A DNA stretch of 25,000 bases, taken from contig CAJNDS010000131.1 in assembly GCA_905221605.1 (NCBI GenBank), positions 7,501-32,500 on the forward strand, given 5' to 3'. Position 1 is the first letter of the stretch; every line of letters begins with the position of its first letter. A program made the translations under genes and the position numbers. The notes under the pieces were generated by a model that saw only the letters and a program-made list of their open reading frames with translations, was not told where the DNA came from and did no database searches. This DNA is from Symbiodinium natans. Taxonomy: Eukaryota > Sar > Dinophyceae > Suessiales > Symbiodiniaceae. Of this stretch, positions 1 to 11,034 are shown piece after piece.

Positions 1-186
1 GGGGTGGAATTTAGGAATTGTAGGCCTTCGAAGGACAAGAAATTGAGAGGCTGGAATTTAGAACAACTCTCAGGCTTCGAAGAGCAACAAAAAACTGAGG
101 AGAGTGGAATATTAGAATAATTCTCCTCTTCTCACTCTTCTCCACACAGGACAACAACAAAAAACTGAGAGCGTGGAATTTGAATC
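1..186. repeat. Purine-rich imperfect repeat
   Basis: Three loosely related copies of a unit containing 'actgag..agtggaattt' alternate with A-rich and CT-rich stretches. No coding frame of note. It is cut by the window start, so its extent is unknown. Confidence 0.5.
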
Positions 187-212
187 TCTTCTATTCCTTT
201 TGTTTCTTCTGG

Positions 213-773
213 AGCACACCGAAGTCAGCATCAACGCTCTTAGAAAACTTCAATTCTAATTCTTTCCGGAAGTTTAACAAAAAAGCAACAGCTTCAAAAG
301 GTGCCCAGGTAAGTGGTAAAAGGTCAAACGGACTGGTAACTTGATATGACTGCCGAGAAGGGCAGTTGCTCAAAGAAAACGCGCGCAAGCTCCACCTCGA
401 AGCACTCAACAGCAAACTTGTGGTTGGAGCTTGTGGCGCCCTGGACGAAGTGGCTTTTTGCTCTTTCGGAAGACAGATGAGGCGCACCTCTTTGGCAGTT
501 TGCCACATCGACGGCGCCAGGCCTCCAGAGCCTGCAAGCCCACAGAAGCTAGACGGTTTTTTTGCAAGTTTCCGCAGAGTTGCAGGACGGAAACCTTTCA
601 ACACTGTCGGAGCCTCAGACGAGTCAGCGAAGAGCTCCATGCATTTCCATATGCGTGCTTTTCAACTTAAGATGTGGTTTGCAGGTTGTGACATGTTTGC
701 TGTCTACGGCAAATTGCGGGAACTCGCAAGAGCCGGTGTAGACAATGTTGTGGTGCAACTTGACGGAGTTTAA
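213..773 (+). CDS. Possible two-exon hypothetical protein
   Basis: No family is recognised. An open frame runs from 366 to a stop at 771-773 (135 codons, mixed charged and hydrophobic composition). It can be joined in phase to an upstream exon ending at 308, because a good donor (CAG|GTAAGT, 309) and an acceptor (GGGCAG, ending 365) bound a 57-nt intron. The upstream exon (about 213-308) reads as a Ser/Lys-rich peptide including SFRKFNKKATASKGAQ. No ATG start is visible. The acceptor is followed by T rather than the G seen at the other introns in this window, which weakens the model. A minus-strand frame (191-640) is open across the same stretch, so the strand is not certain. Confidence 0.3.
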
Positions 774-1901
774 AGTTGCTTTTGAACTGCAGCTTGTGCA
801 GCGCAATGTGAGTGAAAACCCGCAGTGCGAAGCTGTTGACGATGAGAGCGAGCACAGCCTCCTCTTCGAGGATGATGAGTGAGCGAAGCTCCCTTTTTGC
901 AGGTTTTAGGGTGCTTTCGGGGGTTGGAGGGTTGGTTCTTGCGCTTGCTTCAATCGAGGGAAGCTTTAGAGTGCGGTTTCAGACTTGCTTCAAGCTTGTT
1001 TGACCCTGCAAAGCTTTAGGATGCAGTTTCAGACTTGCTTCAAGTTCAACCGACAGGTTGCCCGTAGCCGCAAAACAAAATCGTAACCCTGGAATTTCCC
1101 TGCGCAGTGACGATTTCTCAAGACCTTCGGTAACTTTTCCAAGAATTCCCTGTGTGCGATTTTCAAGGGCTTTAGGAACCATTTTTGTGGTTTTTCTGAG
1201 GGAAAACGCTCAGAAATTCACTGCACCGTGCACGACTTCTGGGACTTTACGGACAATGCTCAAGGTGCAATCGCATTCCTGGAATGCACTTTCAAGGACT
1301 TTCGGAGCTTGTTTTCCTGTCGAAAACGCTCAGCCATCCTGAACCCCAGGTCTTCTTCGCTCGCAGGCGCCCCAGAGAAAGCAGGTGTCCGATCACATCT
1401 GCCACAGCGTTTTTGATTCCACAAAGGAATTGTTGTTGAACTCGGTATTGTGGAATGGTTTCGTCCGCAAAGCGCAAAAACTGTCTTCCTTCTTCTGCCG
1501 CCTTTTCCCCTCCAAGCCTGCTCCCAGCCTGCCTCCCCAGTCTGCGCCCTCCAACCTGTCTCTCCTTCTTTGGCTCTTTGGGGTTTTGGAATCAGGTTGC
1601 TGCAAAAGATCTGTCCAACTTTCCACGCCTCACAACAGCCCTTTTAAGCGTCACAAACTTCACTTGTTTTGTCGTCCTTGGGTTCTAGGCCCACGCATCA
1701 TGATTGCAGACTTGTCAGCTTCTTTAAGCATCTTCAAGCCTGCGTTAAAGCTGGTGCTTGTGATCCCGGCCTGCTTATGCGAGGCTCCTTGGCCTGCTTA
1801 ATTACAGCGTCTGGCCATATTCTGGCACAATTTCCCGCCTGAGCCCTCCTGGCCTTGTTTTATGTTTCTCAGATTTTGTTTTTCGAAGCCATCATGTGTT
1901 G
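774..1901. other. No confident gene; small local duplications
   Basis: I see no convincing gene here. A ~28-bp segment with core 'gtttcagacttgcttcaag' occurs twice (about 966-993 and 1016-1044). The phrase 'aaaacgctcag' also recurs near 1203 and 1322 in similar contexts. The short open frames on both strands lack domain features. It appears to be intergenic repeat-derived DNA. Confidence 0.5.
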
Positions 1902-3480
1902 GACTGCGACTGAACGCCTCTCAGTGTTCAAGGCTTTTGGTGCTTCGGAGTGGGTGGGAGGGCGGAGGCAGGGGGGGCTGGACTGTGTGCGCGTGTTCAG
2001 GGTTTTTCGGTGTTTCGGAGAGGGCGGGAGGGCGGTAGAAGGCTGGACTGTGTGCGCTTTTTGATCCCTGGATGTCGGTTCTTCCTATCACTTGCCAATA
2101 GGGAACATGAGCTTCGTGAGACAGGTTAGTTTGCCCGAATGATGAATTGGATGCTGCGACAGTAAGGTCATGCGACGACTGCGACTGAACGCCGCTCAGT
2201 GTTCAGGGCTTTTCGGTGCTTCGGAGGGGGTGGGAGGGCGTAGGCAGGGGGCTGGACTGTGTGCACGTGTTCAGGGTTTTTCGGTGATGCTGCGACAGTA
2301 AGGTCATACCACGAAGCCATCATCTGTTGGACTGCGACTGAACGCCGCTCAGTGTTCAGGGCTTTTCGGTGCTTCGGAGGGGTGGGAGGGCGTAGGTAGG
2401 GGGCTGGACTGTGTGCACGTGTTCAGGGTTTTTCGGTGTTTCGGAGGGGGTGGGAGGGCGTAGGTCGGGGGCTGGACTGTGTGCGCTTTTTGATCCTTGG
2501 ATGTCGGCTCTTCCTATCATTAAGACGCAGAAGTCCCAAAGTGTCGGATTGTTCACGCGCCAATAGGGAACATGAGCTTCGTGAGACAGGTTAGTTTGCC
2601 CGAATGATGAACTGGATGCTGCGACAGTAAGGTCATGCGACGAAGCCATCATCTGTTGGACTGCGACTGAACGCCGCTCAGTGTTCAGGGCTTTTCGGTG
2701 CTTGGGAGGGGGTGGGAGGGCGTAGGTAGGGGGCTGGACTGTGTGCACGTGTTCAGGGTTTTTCGGTGTTTCGGAGAGGGCGGGAGTTCCTATCATTGAA
2801 ACGCAGAAGTCCCAAAGTGTCGGATTGTTCACGCGCCAATAGGGAACATGAGCCTCGTGAGACAGGTTAGTTTGCCCGACTGATGAACTGGATGCTGCGA
2901 CAGTCCACGAAGCCATCATCTGTTGGACTGCGACTGAACGCCGCTCAGTGTTCAGGGCTTTTCGGTGCTTCGGAGGGGTGGGAGGGCGTAGGTAGGGGGC
3001 TGGACTGTGTGCACGTGTTCAGGGTTTTTCGGTGTTTCGGAGGGGGTGGGAGGGCGTAGGTAGGGGGCTGGACTGTGTGCGCTTTTTGATCCTTGGATGT
3101 CGGCTCTTCCTATCATTAAGACGCAGAAGTCCCAAAGTGTCAGAGTCTTCACCCGCCAATAGGGAACGTGAGCTTCGTGAGACAGGTTAGTTTGCCCGAC
3201 TGATGAACTGGATGCTGCGACAGTAATCGAAATCAGTGCGAAAGGAACACTTCCTTCAGATACTTGGTTCATGTGACTCATGTGGCCAGCTGGAAAGGTC
3301 CTACCACGAAGCCATCATCTGTTGGACTGCGACTGATCGCCTCGGGGTGGGAGGGAGTAGGTAGGGGGCTGGACTGCGTGCGTTTTTTGATCCTTGGCTG
3401 TCGGCTCTTCCTATCATTGAGACGCAGAAGTCTCGAAGTGTCGGACTGTTCACCCACCAATAGGGAGCGTGAGCTGGTTT
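1902..3480. repeat. Complex, irregular tandem repeat (~150-400 bp spacing)
   Basis: The phrase 'actgcgactga' starts at about 1902, 2178, 2331, 2660, 2927 and 3326. It is followed by 'cgctcagtgttcagggcttt', a GGGGTGGGAGGGCGTAGG-type G-rich stretch, 'ggctggactgtgtgc', and in most copies 'cgcagaagtcccaaagtgtc' and 'gagacaggttagtttgcccg'. Spacing is irregular because sub-blocks are duplicated or lost. The minus-strand open frames over it (2356-2919, 2952-3281) encode the repeat and are not credible genes. Confidence 0.85.
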
Positions 3481-3520
3481 AGCACGTCGTGACAAGCGCC
3501 TGTGATAAGTTTGTGATAAG

Positions 3521-4530
3521 TTTGAAGGTCTTGTAGCTTTTGGGTCCCAGAGGGTTTAGGATTCATGAGCCATATTTTTTTGAACTATGGGGCCTCCCTG
3601 CTCCGTTTTCGCTATGCGGGCTTCGTCCTTTCAAAATCCATGCAAAGACAAGCACCCGTGGTGCCTGTGAAAATCAAAGTTTGAAGATCTTGTAGCTTTT
3701 GGGTCCCAGAGGGTTTAGGATTCATGAGCCATATTTTTTTGAACTATGGGGCCTCCCTGCTCTGTTTTCGCTATGCGGGCTTCGTCCTTTCAAAATCCAT
3801 GCAAAGACAAGCACCCGTGGTGCCTGTGAAAATCAAAGTTTGAAGATCTTGTAGCTTTTGGGTCCAAAAGGGTTTAGGATTCATGAGCCATATTTTTTTG
3901 AACTATGGGGCCTCCCTGCTCTGTTTTCGCTATGCGGGCTTCGTCCTTTCAAAATCCATGCAAAGACAAGCACCCGTGGCGCCTGTGAAAATCAAAGTTT
4001 GAAGATCTTGTAGCTTTTGGACCCAAAAGGGTTTAGGATTCATGAGCCATATTTTTTTGAACTCTGGGGCCTCCCTGCTCTGTTTTCGCTATGCGGGCTT
4101 CGTCCTTTCAAAATCCATGCAAAGACAAGCACCCGTGGTGCCTGTGAAAATCAAAGTTTGAAGATCTTGTAGCTTTTGGATCCAAAAGGGTTTAGGATGC
4201 ATGAGCCATACTTTTGGGAACTATGGGGCCTCCCTGCTCTGTTTTCGCTATGCGGGCTTCGTCCTTTCAAAATCCATGCAAAGACAAGCACCCGTGGTGC
4301 CTGTGAAAATCAAAGTTTGAAGATCTTGTAGCTTTTGGATCCAAAAGGGTTTAGGATTCATGAGCCATATTTTTTTGAACTATGGGGCCTCCCTGCTCTG
4401 TTTTCGCTATGCGGGCTTCGTCCTTTCAAAATCCATGCAAAGACAAGCGCCCGTGGTGCCTGTGAAAATCAAGTTTGTAGCTTTTGGATCCAAAAGGGTT
4501 TAGGAGAGCCATACTTTTGGGAACTATGGT
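3521..4530. repeat. 159-bp satellite, six full copies plus a partial
   Basis: Units begin with 'tttgaagatcttgtagcttt' (first copy 'tttgaaggtc') at 3521, 3680, 3839, 3998, 4157, 4316 and, truncated, 4474. The spacing is a constant 159 bp (158 for the last). Copies differ by a few substitutions, e.g. 'gggtcccaga' versus 'ggatccaaaa'. Each unit contains one 'gggtttagga', a possible single telomere-like heptamer. No convincing coding capacity. Confidence 0.95.
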
Positions 4531-4541
4531 GCCTCGCATGA

Positions 4542-4634
4542 AGGAGAAGGTATCCTGAACGGCGACGCCGAGTTTATTTATGAGTGAGAAGGTATCCTAG
4601 CGACACCGAGTTGAGGAGTCAGAAGGTATCCTAA
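4542..4634. repeat. Short repeat around 'agaaggtatcct'
   Basis: The 12-mer agaaggtatcct occurs three times (about 4545, 4587 and 4621), with related 'gcgac.ccgagtt' spacers. It directly follows the satellite. Confidence 0.7.
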
Positions 4635-5176
4635 ACTTAGACAAAGCGCTGTGAGGCCGGAACAGGTAACCCAAATGTCCCAGCATTGTGGAGACGTGCG
4701 AGGCGACCTCAACAGCATGGCACTGTTTTAGAGACCCCTGCCCCAAGTCAAAAGCAATTGACGCGATTTAGGAGGCTTTGCCATCCAGTCTTTTGGCAGC
4801 AAGGGAATGGACGCGATTTCGGAGGCCCTGCGCAAACAACAAGCTAATGATTTTGGGGCGGCAGTAAAACAAAACCCTGGGGCTCGCCTTCCAAGGGAGG
4901 GAATCTTTTTTCCAGTGCAAGCATCGGTCGGCAGCCAGATTGTGAAGAGAGTCGGAAACTGCACCCTTCTTCGGCCTCCAGCTTCCTTGAAAGGTGCTTT
5001 CCAGGGTTTTGTTTTCCTCGGGGTTTCCGGGGGAAGCTAAAGGGGCGAGCGCCCTTGTGTGATGAACTCGAGACCAGAACATTGCACGTCCGACGTGTGA
5101 GCAGTAACGCAGCTTGGAGGGGAGGGTGTAAACAGGTTTGGTCAGGTTCAAAGCCCGAGGAATTCTGAAACCCTAA
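4635..5176. other. Intergenic; weak ORF candidate 4807-5040 (+)
   Basis: No gene is recognised. A 77-codon plus-strand frame starts with ATG at 4807 and begins MDAISEALRKQQANDFGAAV. It could be a short exon, but nothing around it supports splicing or homology. A near-duplicate 'gacgcgattt.ggaggc' occurs at about 4760 and 4811, just at this ORF's start, so part of it is locally duplicated DNA. A longer minus-strand frame (4768-5151) overlaps it and is equally unsupported. Confidence 0.35.
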
Positions 5177-7386
5177 GCCTGGAGGATTACACCAACACCG
5201 TGTCTGGAGAATGTTTCAGAGCCAGACGTTGCTGTGGCTGCGAGCAAGTTGCGCCGGAAGTTTTTTGGCTCCTGCAAGGCACTTGGCGGCTGTGTGAGGG
5301 TTTGCGGAATGGAGGGAGAACTGCCTGTAGAAGGCGATGTCGCGAGAAGGGCCGAAGCAAGGCCTTCGCAGCCGGCTGCGCAGGAGCGGTCGTGTAACCC
5401 GGTTGTGGGAGTTATAAGAACTAAGTGGGTTCTGAAGCCGACAATGGGTGTCAGTTTACCGCCCCTACTGTTGCTACTTGCACATGGTCCCGTGCAGTGA
5501 CTGTATACTGTCCATACAGCAAGGCTCAAGCCCGGCGCCCCCTTTCCTACTGTGCATGCCAGGTGGGACGAAGCAACCCTGAAGCTACAGCAACTCAAGC
5601 AAAAAGACCTGGCCTGCGCCGCAAAGTCTGCCGCTGTTACGCCGCAGAGAGGGGCCGGTTGCAGGATGCATCCTGCGACTGCAGACAAGAGTGGCCAGTT
5701 GCAGGACCGCGAGCTGAGGAAGGCCCTGAAAGCTGCTTTGCAAGCTCGATGGCGTCAGCGAAAGCGGGAAGAGAATCACCAGTTGAGTCCACTCCAGCGG
5801 TTGATAGCTATTTGCATCTTCATGTTGGCAGATTGGAGAAGCCAGCCTGCAGTCCTGTTTGCGAGACGGGTGTTGTGCAAGAAGAGAACTCTTGCCGGAG
5901 ACGCCGTTACTTCCGATGCCATGACAGCTGCCCTCGAAACCATGGTGTTGGCTTCGGACACCGACCTCTTAGCGCAGTTAATGATGCCTAGGAGCAAGAA
6001 GCATTTGCAGATTCATCAGAAAGCTGTGCATTTTTTGGTGGAATACCGTCTCCGACAGTGGATATGCGAGCAAAATCTGATGGCCCGGCTTCCGCCGTCC
6101 ATATCCGAGGCGGCAGAGATGTATGTGACCTTATGCTTTCACTTATGCCCCGATCACCCGCGCGCCGCACGCATGCAGAGGGCGCTGGAAGATGGCGCCG
6201 TGCAGCACTCGGCTGGTCGCTACTTCCGGCGGTGGGCGAAGAAGTTCCAGTACGAATGGGGCTTCAAGCTCGGGCAGCTGCGGCCGGCGTCGCACCTTTC
6301 GTCCGAGGACATCAAGCAGAAGGCTCCGGCTTCGGTGTCCCAAGCTCCCGCAACAGTGTCCTTGTCATGCATCCTGTCGACCCCGTGTGATCCAAACCCG
6401 AGGCCACATTTGGCTTCAAAAAAACATTCAATCTGCCTTTCCTGGCGCAAGCCCGAGCCCAAATTTAGACTCGTAAATTGTTCCCATATTTGGCTTCGTT
6501 CGCTTCCCTTTTTGGTTGGCAGGTGCAGCTGTGTTGGCAAAGGTGCCGGCACTTGACAGGCACGACGCAGAAGCGTGTGGTTTTGATCAATATGGACGAG
6601 ACAAGTTTACAGTATACCCGGCCTTCTTTCACTGGGTTGGTGCATGAGGGTCTGCAGCGACGTGGTGTTTCTGGACACACAAAGAAGGACCTTCGCCGAG
6701 GATGCTGCACGTTGCTGGCTTGCGTGTGCAGCGACGCATCATTGCAGCCTGCAATGCCACAGTACATCCTTTCGAATGGTAGATACCTGACAAAGAAAGC
6801 TTTGCGAAGTGCCCGTGCAAACATGCCGGCTAATTTTCATGTGGAATTTGCAAAGACAGCCTGGAATTCAGGAGCCCGAATGGTGGAAGTTCTTCGAGTG
6901 TTAAAGGCCTGCGTTCCGGTCGATGTCGAACCAATATTACTCTTGGATTGCGCTCCCTGCCACCTCGATGGCAAGGTGCTGGCTGAGGCGAAATGTTTAG
7001 GCATTGGCATATGCCCCATACCCCCGCATCTGACGTGGCTGGTACAGCCAGCCGATGTTCACCTCTTTTCAGGCTTGAAACAACATTTCCGGCGCTGTTA
7101 CAGACGTCGCCTCCTGCAAGATGGACAGATGACCGCTTCTGCTTTCCTGGAAATGCTTTCAACAGAATGTCAGCATTATCTGTGCAGCAGGACATGGAGA
7201 GGTGCTTTCGAACAGCTAGGTTTCTGCGGAGATGCAGTTCTCACGAAACATCTCCAAGCTCTGTTTCCACATGGGCTGCCCGTCCTGGCACAAGCCCCGC
7301 TTACAGCGGAAGAGCTACGGCAGCTGTTGCCTAAAGGGCACACCCTTCGTGCGGGACTTTGGTCAAGACGCGTGCTTGCTCTGTAA
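5177..7386 (+). CDS. Spliced DDE-superfamily (pogo/DDE_1-like) transposase
   Basis: Probable DNA-transposon transposase acting on transposon ends in the nucleus. The last exon (6523-7386) carries the acidic triad of DDE enzymes: NMDETS (Asp at 6595), LLLDCAPCH (Asp at 6946) and PPHLTWLVQPADVHLFSGLK (Asp at 7054), the last resembling the pogo/Tc1 third-acid motif. The preceding exon is open from 5501 and ends at 6322; its basic, helical N-terminal part may be DNA binding. The intron 6323-6522 is supported by AAG|GC at the donor, AG|GTG at the acceptor, matching phase 0, and a frame change if it is not removed. A further 5' exon in the same frame is likely (open from 5177; possible ATG at 5309), separated by a TGA at 5498-5500. 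I found no in-frame ATG at 5501-5552. Terminal inverted repeats were not identified. The frames look intact, so the gene may be recent or domesticated. Confidence 0.75.
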
Positions 7387-7651
7387 ATGCAGGTTGCCTC
7401 ATGTCTTCTGCAAGCTGCTCGCGTGCCACACAGTAAGAATCTTGTCGCAGTGCGGCTGGTAGAAGACGTTTGCAGAACGGCTGATCCAGAACGGTGTCCA
7501 GCACTACCTGGTCGGCGTCCAGGTGGTATAGGTCTTGTCGACAGCTCCAGGATAACGTTGTTGGGCTCGGGATTTCCAAGCTGCGCAGGTTGGGTTCAAG
7601 AGCCCTTCGCGCCGGAATAGAGCAACGTTAAAGGGCAGGACATGCCCCGGT
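7387..7651. other. Downstream of transposase; no gene seen
   Basis: Short overlapping frames occur on both strands, none with recognisable features. The stretch could be the 3' untranslated part of the transposase transcript or the end of the element. Confidence 0.4.
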
Positions 7652-7849
7652 TCAGGCCGTTTCGCCGGATTGCCGCCCTCTCCCTCCTGCCCCAAACCAC
7701 CGTTTTGGTTCCCCCTCCTTTTGGGTCTTGGTCCCTTTTCCTTGACCCTTGTCCTTTCCTATCGCATTCTTCTTGCTTTTCCCTTCCTTTTCCGCTCTTG
7801 GGCCCTTCACCTTGGCCTCTCCCCCCTTGTCACTCTTGTTTGCCCCCAT
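7652..7849 (-). CDS. Possible Lys/Gly-rich basic peptide
   Basis: On the minus strand, ATG at 7849 opens a 65-residue frame ending in TGA at 7652. It is very rich in Lys, Gly and Glu, with stretches such as GKDKGQGKGTKTQKEGEPKR, like a basic RNA-binding tail. The plus strand is a CT-rich, low-complexity tract, so the composition could produce this by chance. The frame is open upstream to 8014. No partner gene on this strand is nearby. Confidence 0.25.
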   Translation of the reverse strand: MGANKSDKGGEAKVKGPRAEKEGKSKKNAIGKDKGQGKGTKTQKEGEPKRWFGAGGRGRQSGETA

Positions 7850-8841
7850 TGTGTCTTGGCTGCACTTATGATTCCCCCGGCTATCGGAGGCCTCTTGGAA
7901 GGGGAAGAGCGGTGGTGGCCGCGGCTGTTCCGCAGGTCGACCCCTACCTACCAAACACAGACACAAGAGAGAGGGCGGTACCCCGTCAGCAACCCCGCAT
8001 GCAAGCATGGCCACAGCGACACATCTTCATCTGCAATGCAAGATGCCACAGATGCCAAAACTGAAAGAGAAAAGGCTGACCAGCTGGCACCTGCCAATCC
8101 AACAAAAAGCATCCCAAATCGCAGCAGTTTGACCTTCTTTGAAGTGAAAAGCGGGGAGTGTGAACTATTTGCCACATGCTCCCAGAGGCGTTGTGGTGCA
8201 CAAAACTGTGGAGGTCCGCAACAAGCTGTCTTCAATGCTTCAAGCTCGTCCCTGGATACCCAAGTTTAAGCCTTCTCAAGACAAGGGCTCTTCAGGGTGT
8301 CAGCCACCCTCTTGCAAGTTCCTACATGTTTGCTGTGTTGCCAAGCAGAACGGTACTTCTTGCGGTGGGAAGCACAGTGCAACTCAGCACAAGGCAACTC
8401 CACACTGACTATCATGTGATGGCTTCAGCTTCTCCAAGACCCCCGGTGTACAGGACAGCGGGGCCGATATGCCGCACAGTAACCCTTGGAATCTGCTGGC
8501 CAATTTCCTAGGTGCAAGCGACTTTTCTTTTGCGGCATTACTTTTAGTCTTCGTGGCATTTTTGGGCGAATTGAACTTTTTCAAGGCGTAGTCATGTGGT
8601 TCAGGCCACAGAATCTTTAGCTTATCTCAACTTCGGCCACCGCTCGGCTCTGAAAACCATGTGCTTTCTGCAGATCAACATGTGGGTGGCCTTCTTTGGT
8701 TGGAGGGTGCATTGGATCAGGATTGCTCCGGCGTGGTGAACATTTACGAAAAAGCCATTTTCTTTGACCACTTCTTTCTCCACGGCGGTACGTGCTTTGG
8801 GTTTCTCTTGCCTTGCGGTTGATCCACTTTTTTGAGAAGGT
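7850..8841. other. No confident gene upstream of the reverse transcriptase
   Basis: Several frames of 60-110 codons overlap on both strands. A plus frame up to 8269 ends in a polar segment, and another at 8160-8408 is Lys/Cys-rich. None shows a domain. This might be the eroded 5' part (gag-like region) of the retroelement that follows, but that is inference from position only. Confidence 0.3.
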
Positions 8842-10480
8842 TTGGACCTTCTTCACGATGAAACATTTGATCGACTCATGCAGTCACGTTGGCCAATCTC
8901 ACTGCAGTGGGCAAGTGTAACATTGTCAAGCATCCCACCAAAGCTTGATCATGGACAGTTCTATCTCAAATACCAATGCTGGTTGTTACATTCCAGAGTG
9001 TTACACTATGCCACTATGCCATCTTTGCAGGACATTTGCGCATCTTGGCCCCTCCGGGGGGATGATACAGATTTTCTGGCATTTGCAATGGACATCAAGG
9101 GGGCACACAAGACAATACGAATACATCAAGACGAATGCGGTCTCAATATGCTGCAGTTGGCGTCCTTTGCATATAAATGCTGCCCTTTTGACGCAGCGTT
9201 TTCAGCCTTTTGGTGGGCGAGGCTCTCCGCTTTCTTCATACGGTTCCTGCATGTGCTGATTTTCTTGAAGCATTCCCTGTGCGCTTATGTGGATGATTTT
9301 TACGTGGTTCAATCTTGCGAAGTGGCAGCTTTGACATCATCAATGATCATTTTCTGTGTGCCAGTGCTTTAATATACCTCTTTCGTGGGCCAAATTACAG
9401 TTTGGCGCGCATGTGGTTTGGATAGGCTGGTCTTTTTACCTGCGCTCACACTCCTTTCATCTGCCACACGAAAAGCTCGAGAAACTTCGTACAAAGCTGT
9501 CTGCGCTGCTCAAAGGCGAGTTCACTATGCGGCATGAATTGGAGGTCGTGGCTGGTTATTTGCAGTGAGTTTTCCAGATGCACAAACTGCTTAAGCCCTG
9601 GTTGTCATGCTTGTACGATGACATGCATCGTCCAGTAGCGACTTCATACTCTGTGTTCACAATGGGTTGAGTTCTTGTCATGTATTTCAGGTGAACTTCT
9701 GATTCAGCGGCAGTTACCTGGCGCAGTGCTTCCTCTTGGAGGTTGTCTTCTTTCGGTAAAGCATCAGGCTCTGCAGATCTGGGCCGTGTGGGTATTTCAC
9801 CAAAGCGTATCTGGCTTCGCATCACCAATCCTGCGTCATCCAAACATCGTCTCTCGCATCAATCAAAGGTCTTTTTGCGTTACTGGCATCAATGGGCACA
9901 GACCTTTCTTTTCGCGCCCTCTAGCAATGCCACCTCGCTGGCTCCCAGACGCTTTCGCTGCAGATGCTTGCGCTTCTGGCAACAAGACTGGAATTGGCGG
10001 CTTCATCAGGATGAGCGACGCACCTCCGGTCTGGTTCTCTGAGATATTCAGCCTTCGTTCTCTTCAGAAACTGATCTCCTGGAGACTTTAGCCCAGATGG
10101 GGCTTGTTCTTATTCGGGCTTCGTGCTTTCCTGGCGGACGACTCAAGATCTGTGTACCTTCTTGGTGTGACCATACAGGGGCGGAATCTAACAAGTTGTT
10201 CTGCACATCTCTTCCCCTGGCGTTCTTTGCGCAGAAGCTATCGCTGCTGTCTTGGCATACTGGCATTTCTTTGGATGTTCACCACGTTGCTGGCTTCGAG
10301 AATACCATTGCTGATCATCTTTCACGGTGGTCTGAAGGCGAGGAGCTGCGATCTGGTTTTTCATTGGATGATCGTTTTCGGCTTTCATGGGAAATGCTTT
10401 GGCGTTTCAAACCTGATGTTCGCATCTGGCCTGAATCGCACGGGCTTCTTTGGCAACCTCAATCTTTTGCTTTCTCTTGA
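8842..10480 (+). pseudogene. Decayed retroelement: reverse transcriptase + RNase H
   Basis: Remains of an RT/RNase H polyprotein spread over all three plus frames. Frame 1 (8842 to about 9350) has AMDIKGAHKTIRIHQDE (catalytic Asp at 9091) and the AYVDDF active-site box (Asp pair at 9292-9297). A shift leads into 9356-9565 (RT thumb: PLSWAKLQFGAHVVWIGWSF), ended by TGA at 9566-9568 where the frame otherwise continues. Further shifts connect LPGAVLPLGGCLLSVKH (about 9715), IWLRITNPASSKHRL (about 9810) and RNase H motifs AADACASGNKTGIGG (Asp at 9963), LLETLAQMG (Glu at 10082) and NTIADHLSRW (about 10300). An upstream shift also lies near 8940. Domain order and motif style suggest a DIRS-like or Ty3-like element. 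No integrase, recombinase or LTR was recognised. At least four frameshifts plus one stop mean it is dead. Confidence 0.85.
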
Positions 10481-10957
10481 TTGCAAAGCAGTCAGACGAC
10501 GCAGCCACTTCAGTGGTTGGGTTCAATGTTTAGCGTCTGCTCTTTTGACTTGTGGTGGCAGTTACTTTCTTGAGGTTTGCGTACGACACCTTCAGCTTGA
10601 GCTTGCTTCCTTCGCTTTCAACCTGATTTCGGATTTGTGCTGCCCGCCACCACTCGTCAAAAAGAAAGGGACTTGTGCGAGAGTTTTGCAGATGTCTGTT
10701 TTAGTATGCTGGTGCTTAGAAATAGGGGTCGGGTAGAACAGTGAGAAAAGGTGAAAGCCGCCAGCTTTTCCCAAAATTAGGTTTAGGAACGCTGGGAGAG
10801 CTGAATAAAGAGGCTCATAGCCACACAGATGACATGTAACAGACTATTGACGTCTTGCGAGCACTTGAGCATTTTCTCGATGATGCACCCGAAGAAGAAA
10901 CCTGACACCCAGACCTCACAGGCCAAGTATGTTTGCAAGGCTTGAAATCCCAGATCT
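10481..10957. other. No gene seen
   Basis: This follows the retroelement remnant. A frame open to about 10736 has no recognisable content, and the rest has no notable structure. It may include the element's 3' end. Confidence 0.4.
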
Positions 10958-11034
10958 TAAGCCCTCAATCCCAACCCCCCTAAACCCTGAACCCTCAACC
11001 CTAAACCCGAAACCCTAAAGCCTAAACCGTAAAC
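10958..11034 (-). repeat. Degenerate telomere-like tract (CCCTAAA orientation)
   Basis: About ten loosely spaced CCCTAAA-type heptamers with substitutions such as CCCTGAA, CCCTCAA, CCCGAAA and GCCTAAA. It reads as an old, mutated interstitial tract. Confidence 0.75.

Noticed and set aside
191-640. Minus-strand 149-codon ORF
   Set aside because: It overlaps a plus-strand two-exon model with good splice sites and shows no domain; the strand remains uncertain, so it was not listed as a gene.
2356-3281. Minus-strand ORFs of 187 and 109 codons
   Set aside because: They lie wholly in the complex tandem repeat and translate repeated units such as SSSVGQTNLSHEAHVPYWRV.
5173-5991. Minus ORF of 171 codons and plus ORF of 188 codons over the 5' transposase exons
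   Set aside because: Both are shadows of the frame that continues into the DDE domain; neither has recognisable motifs.
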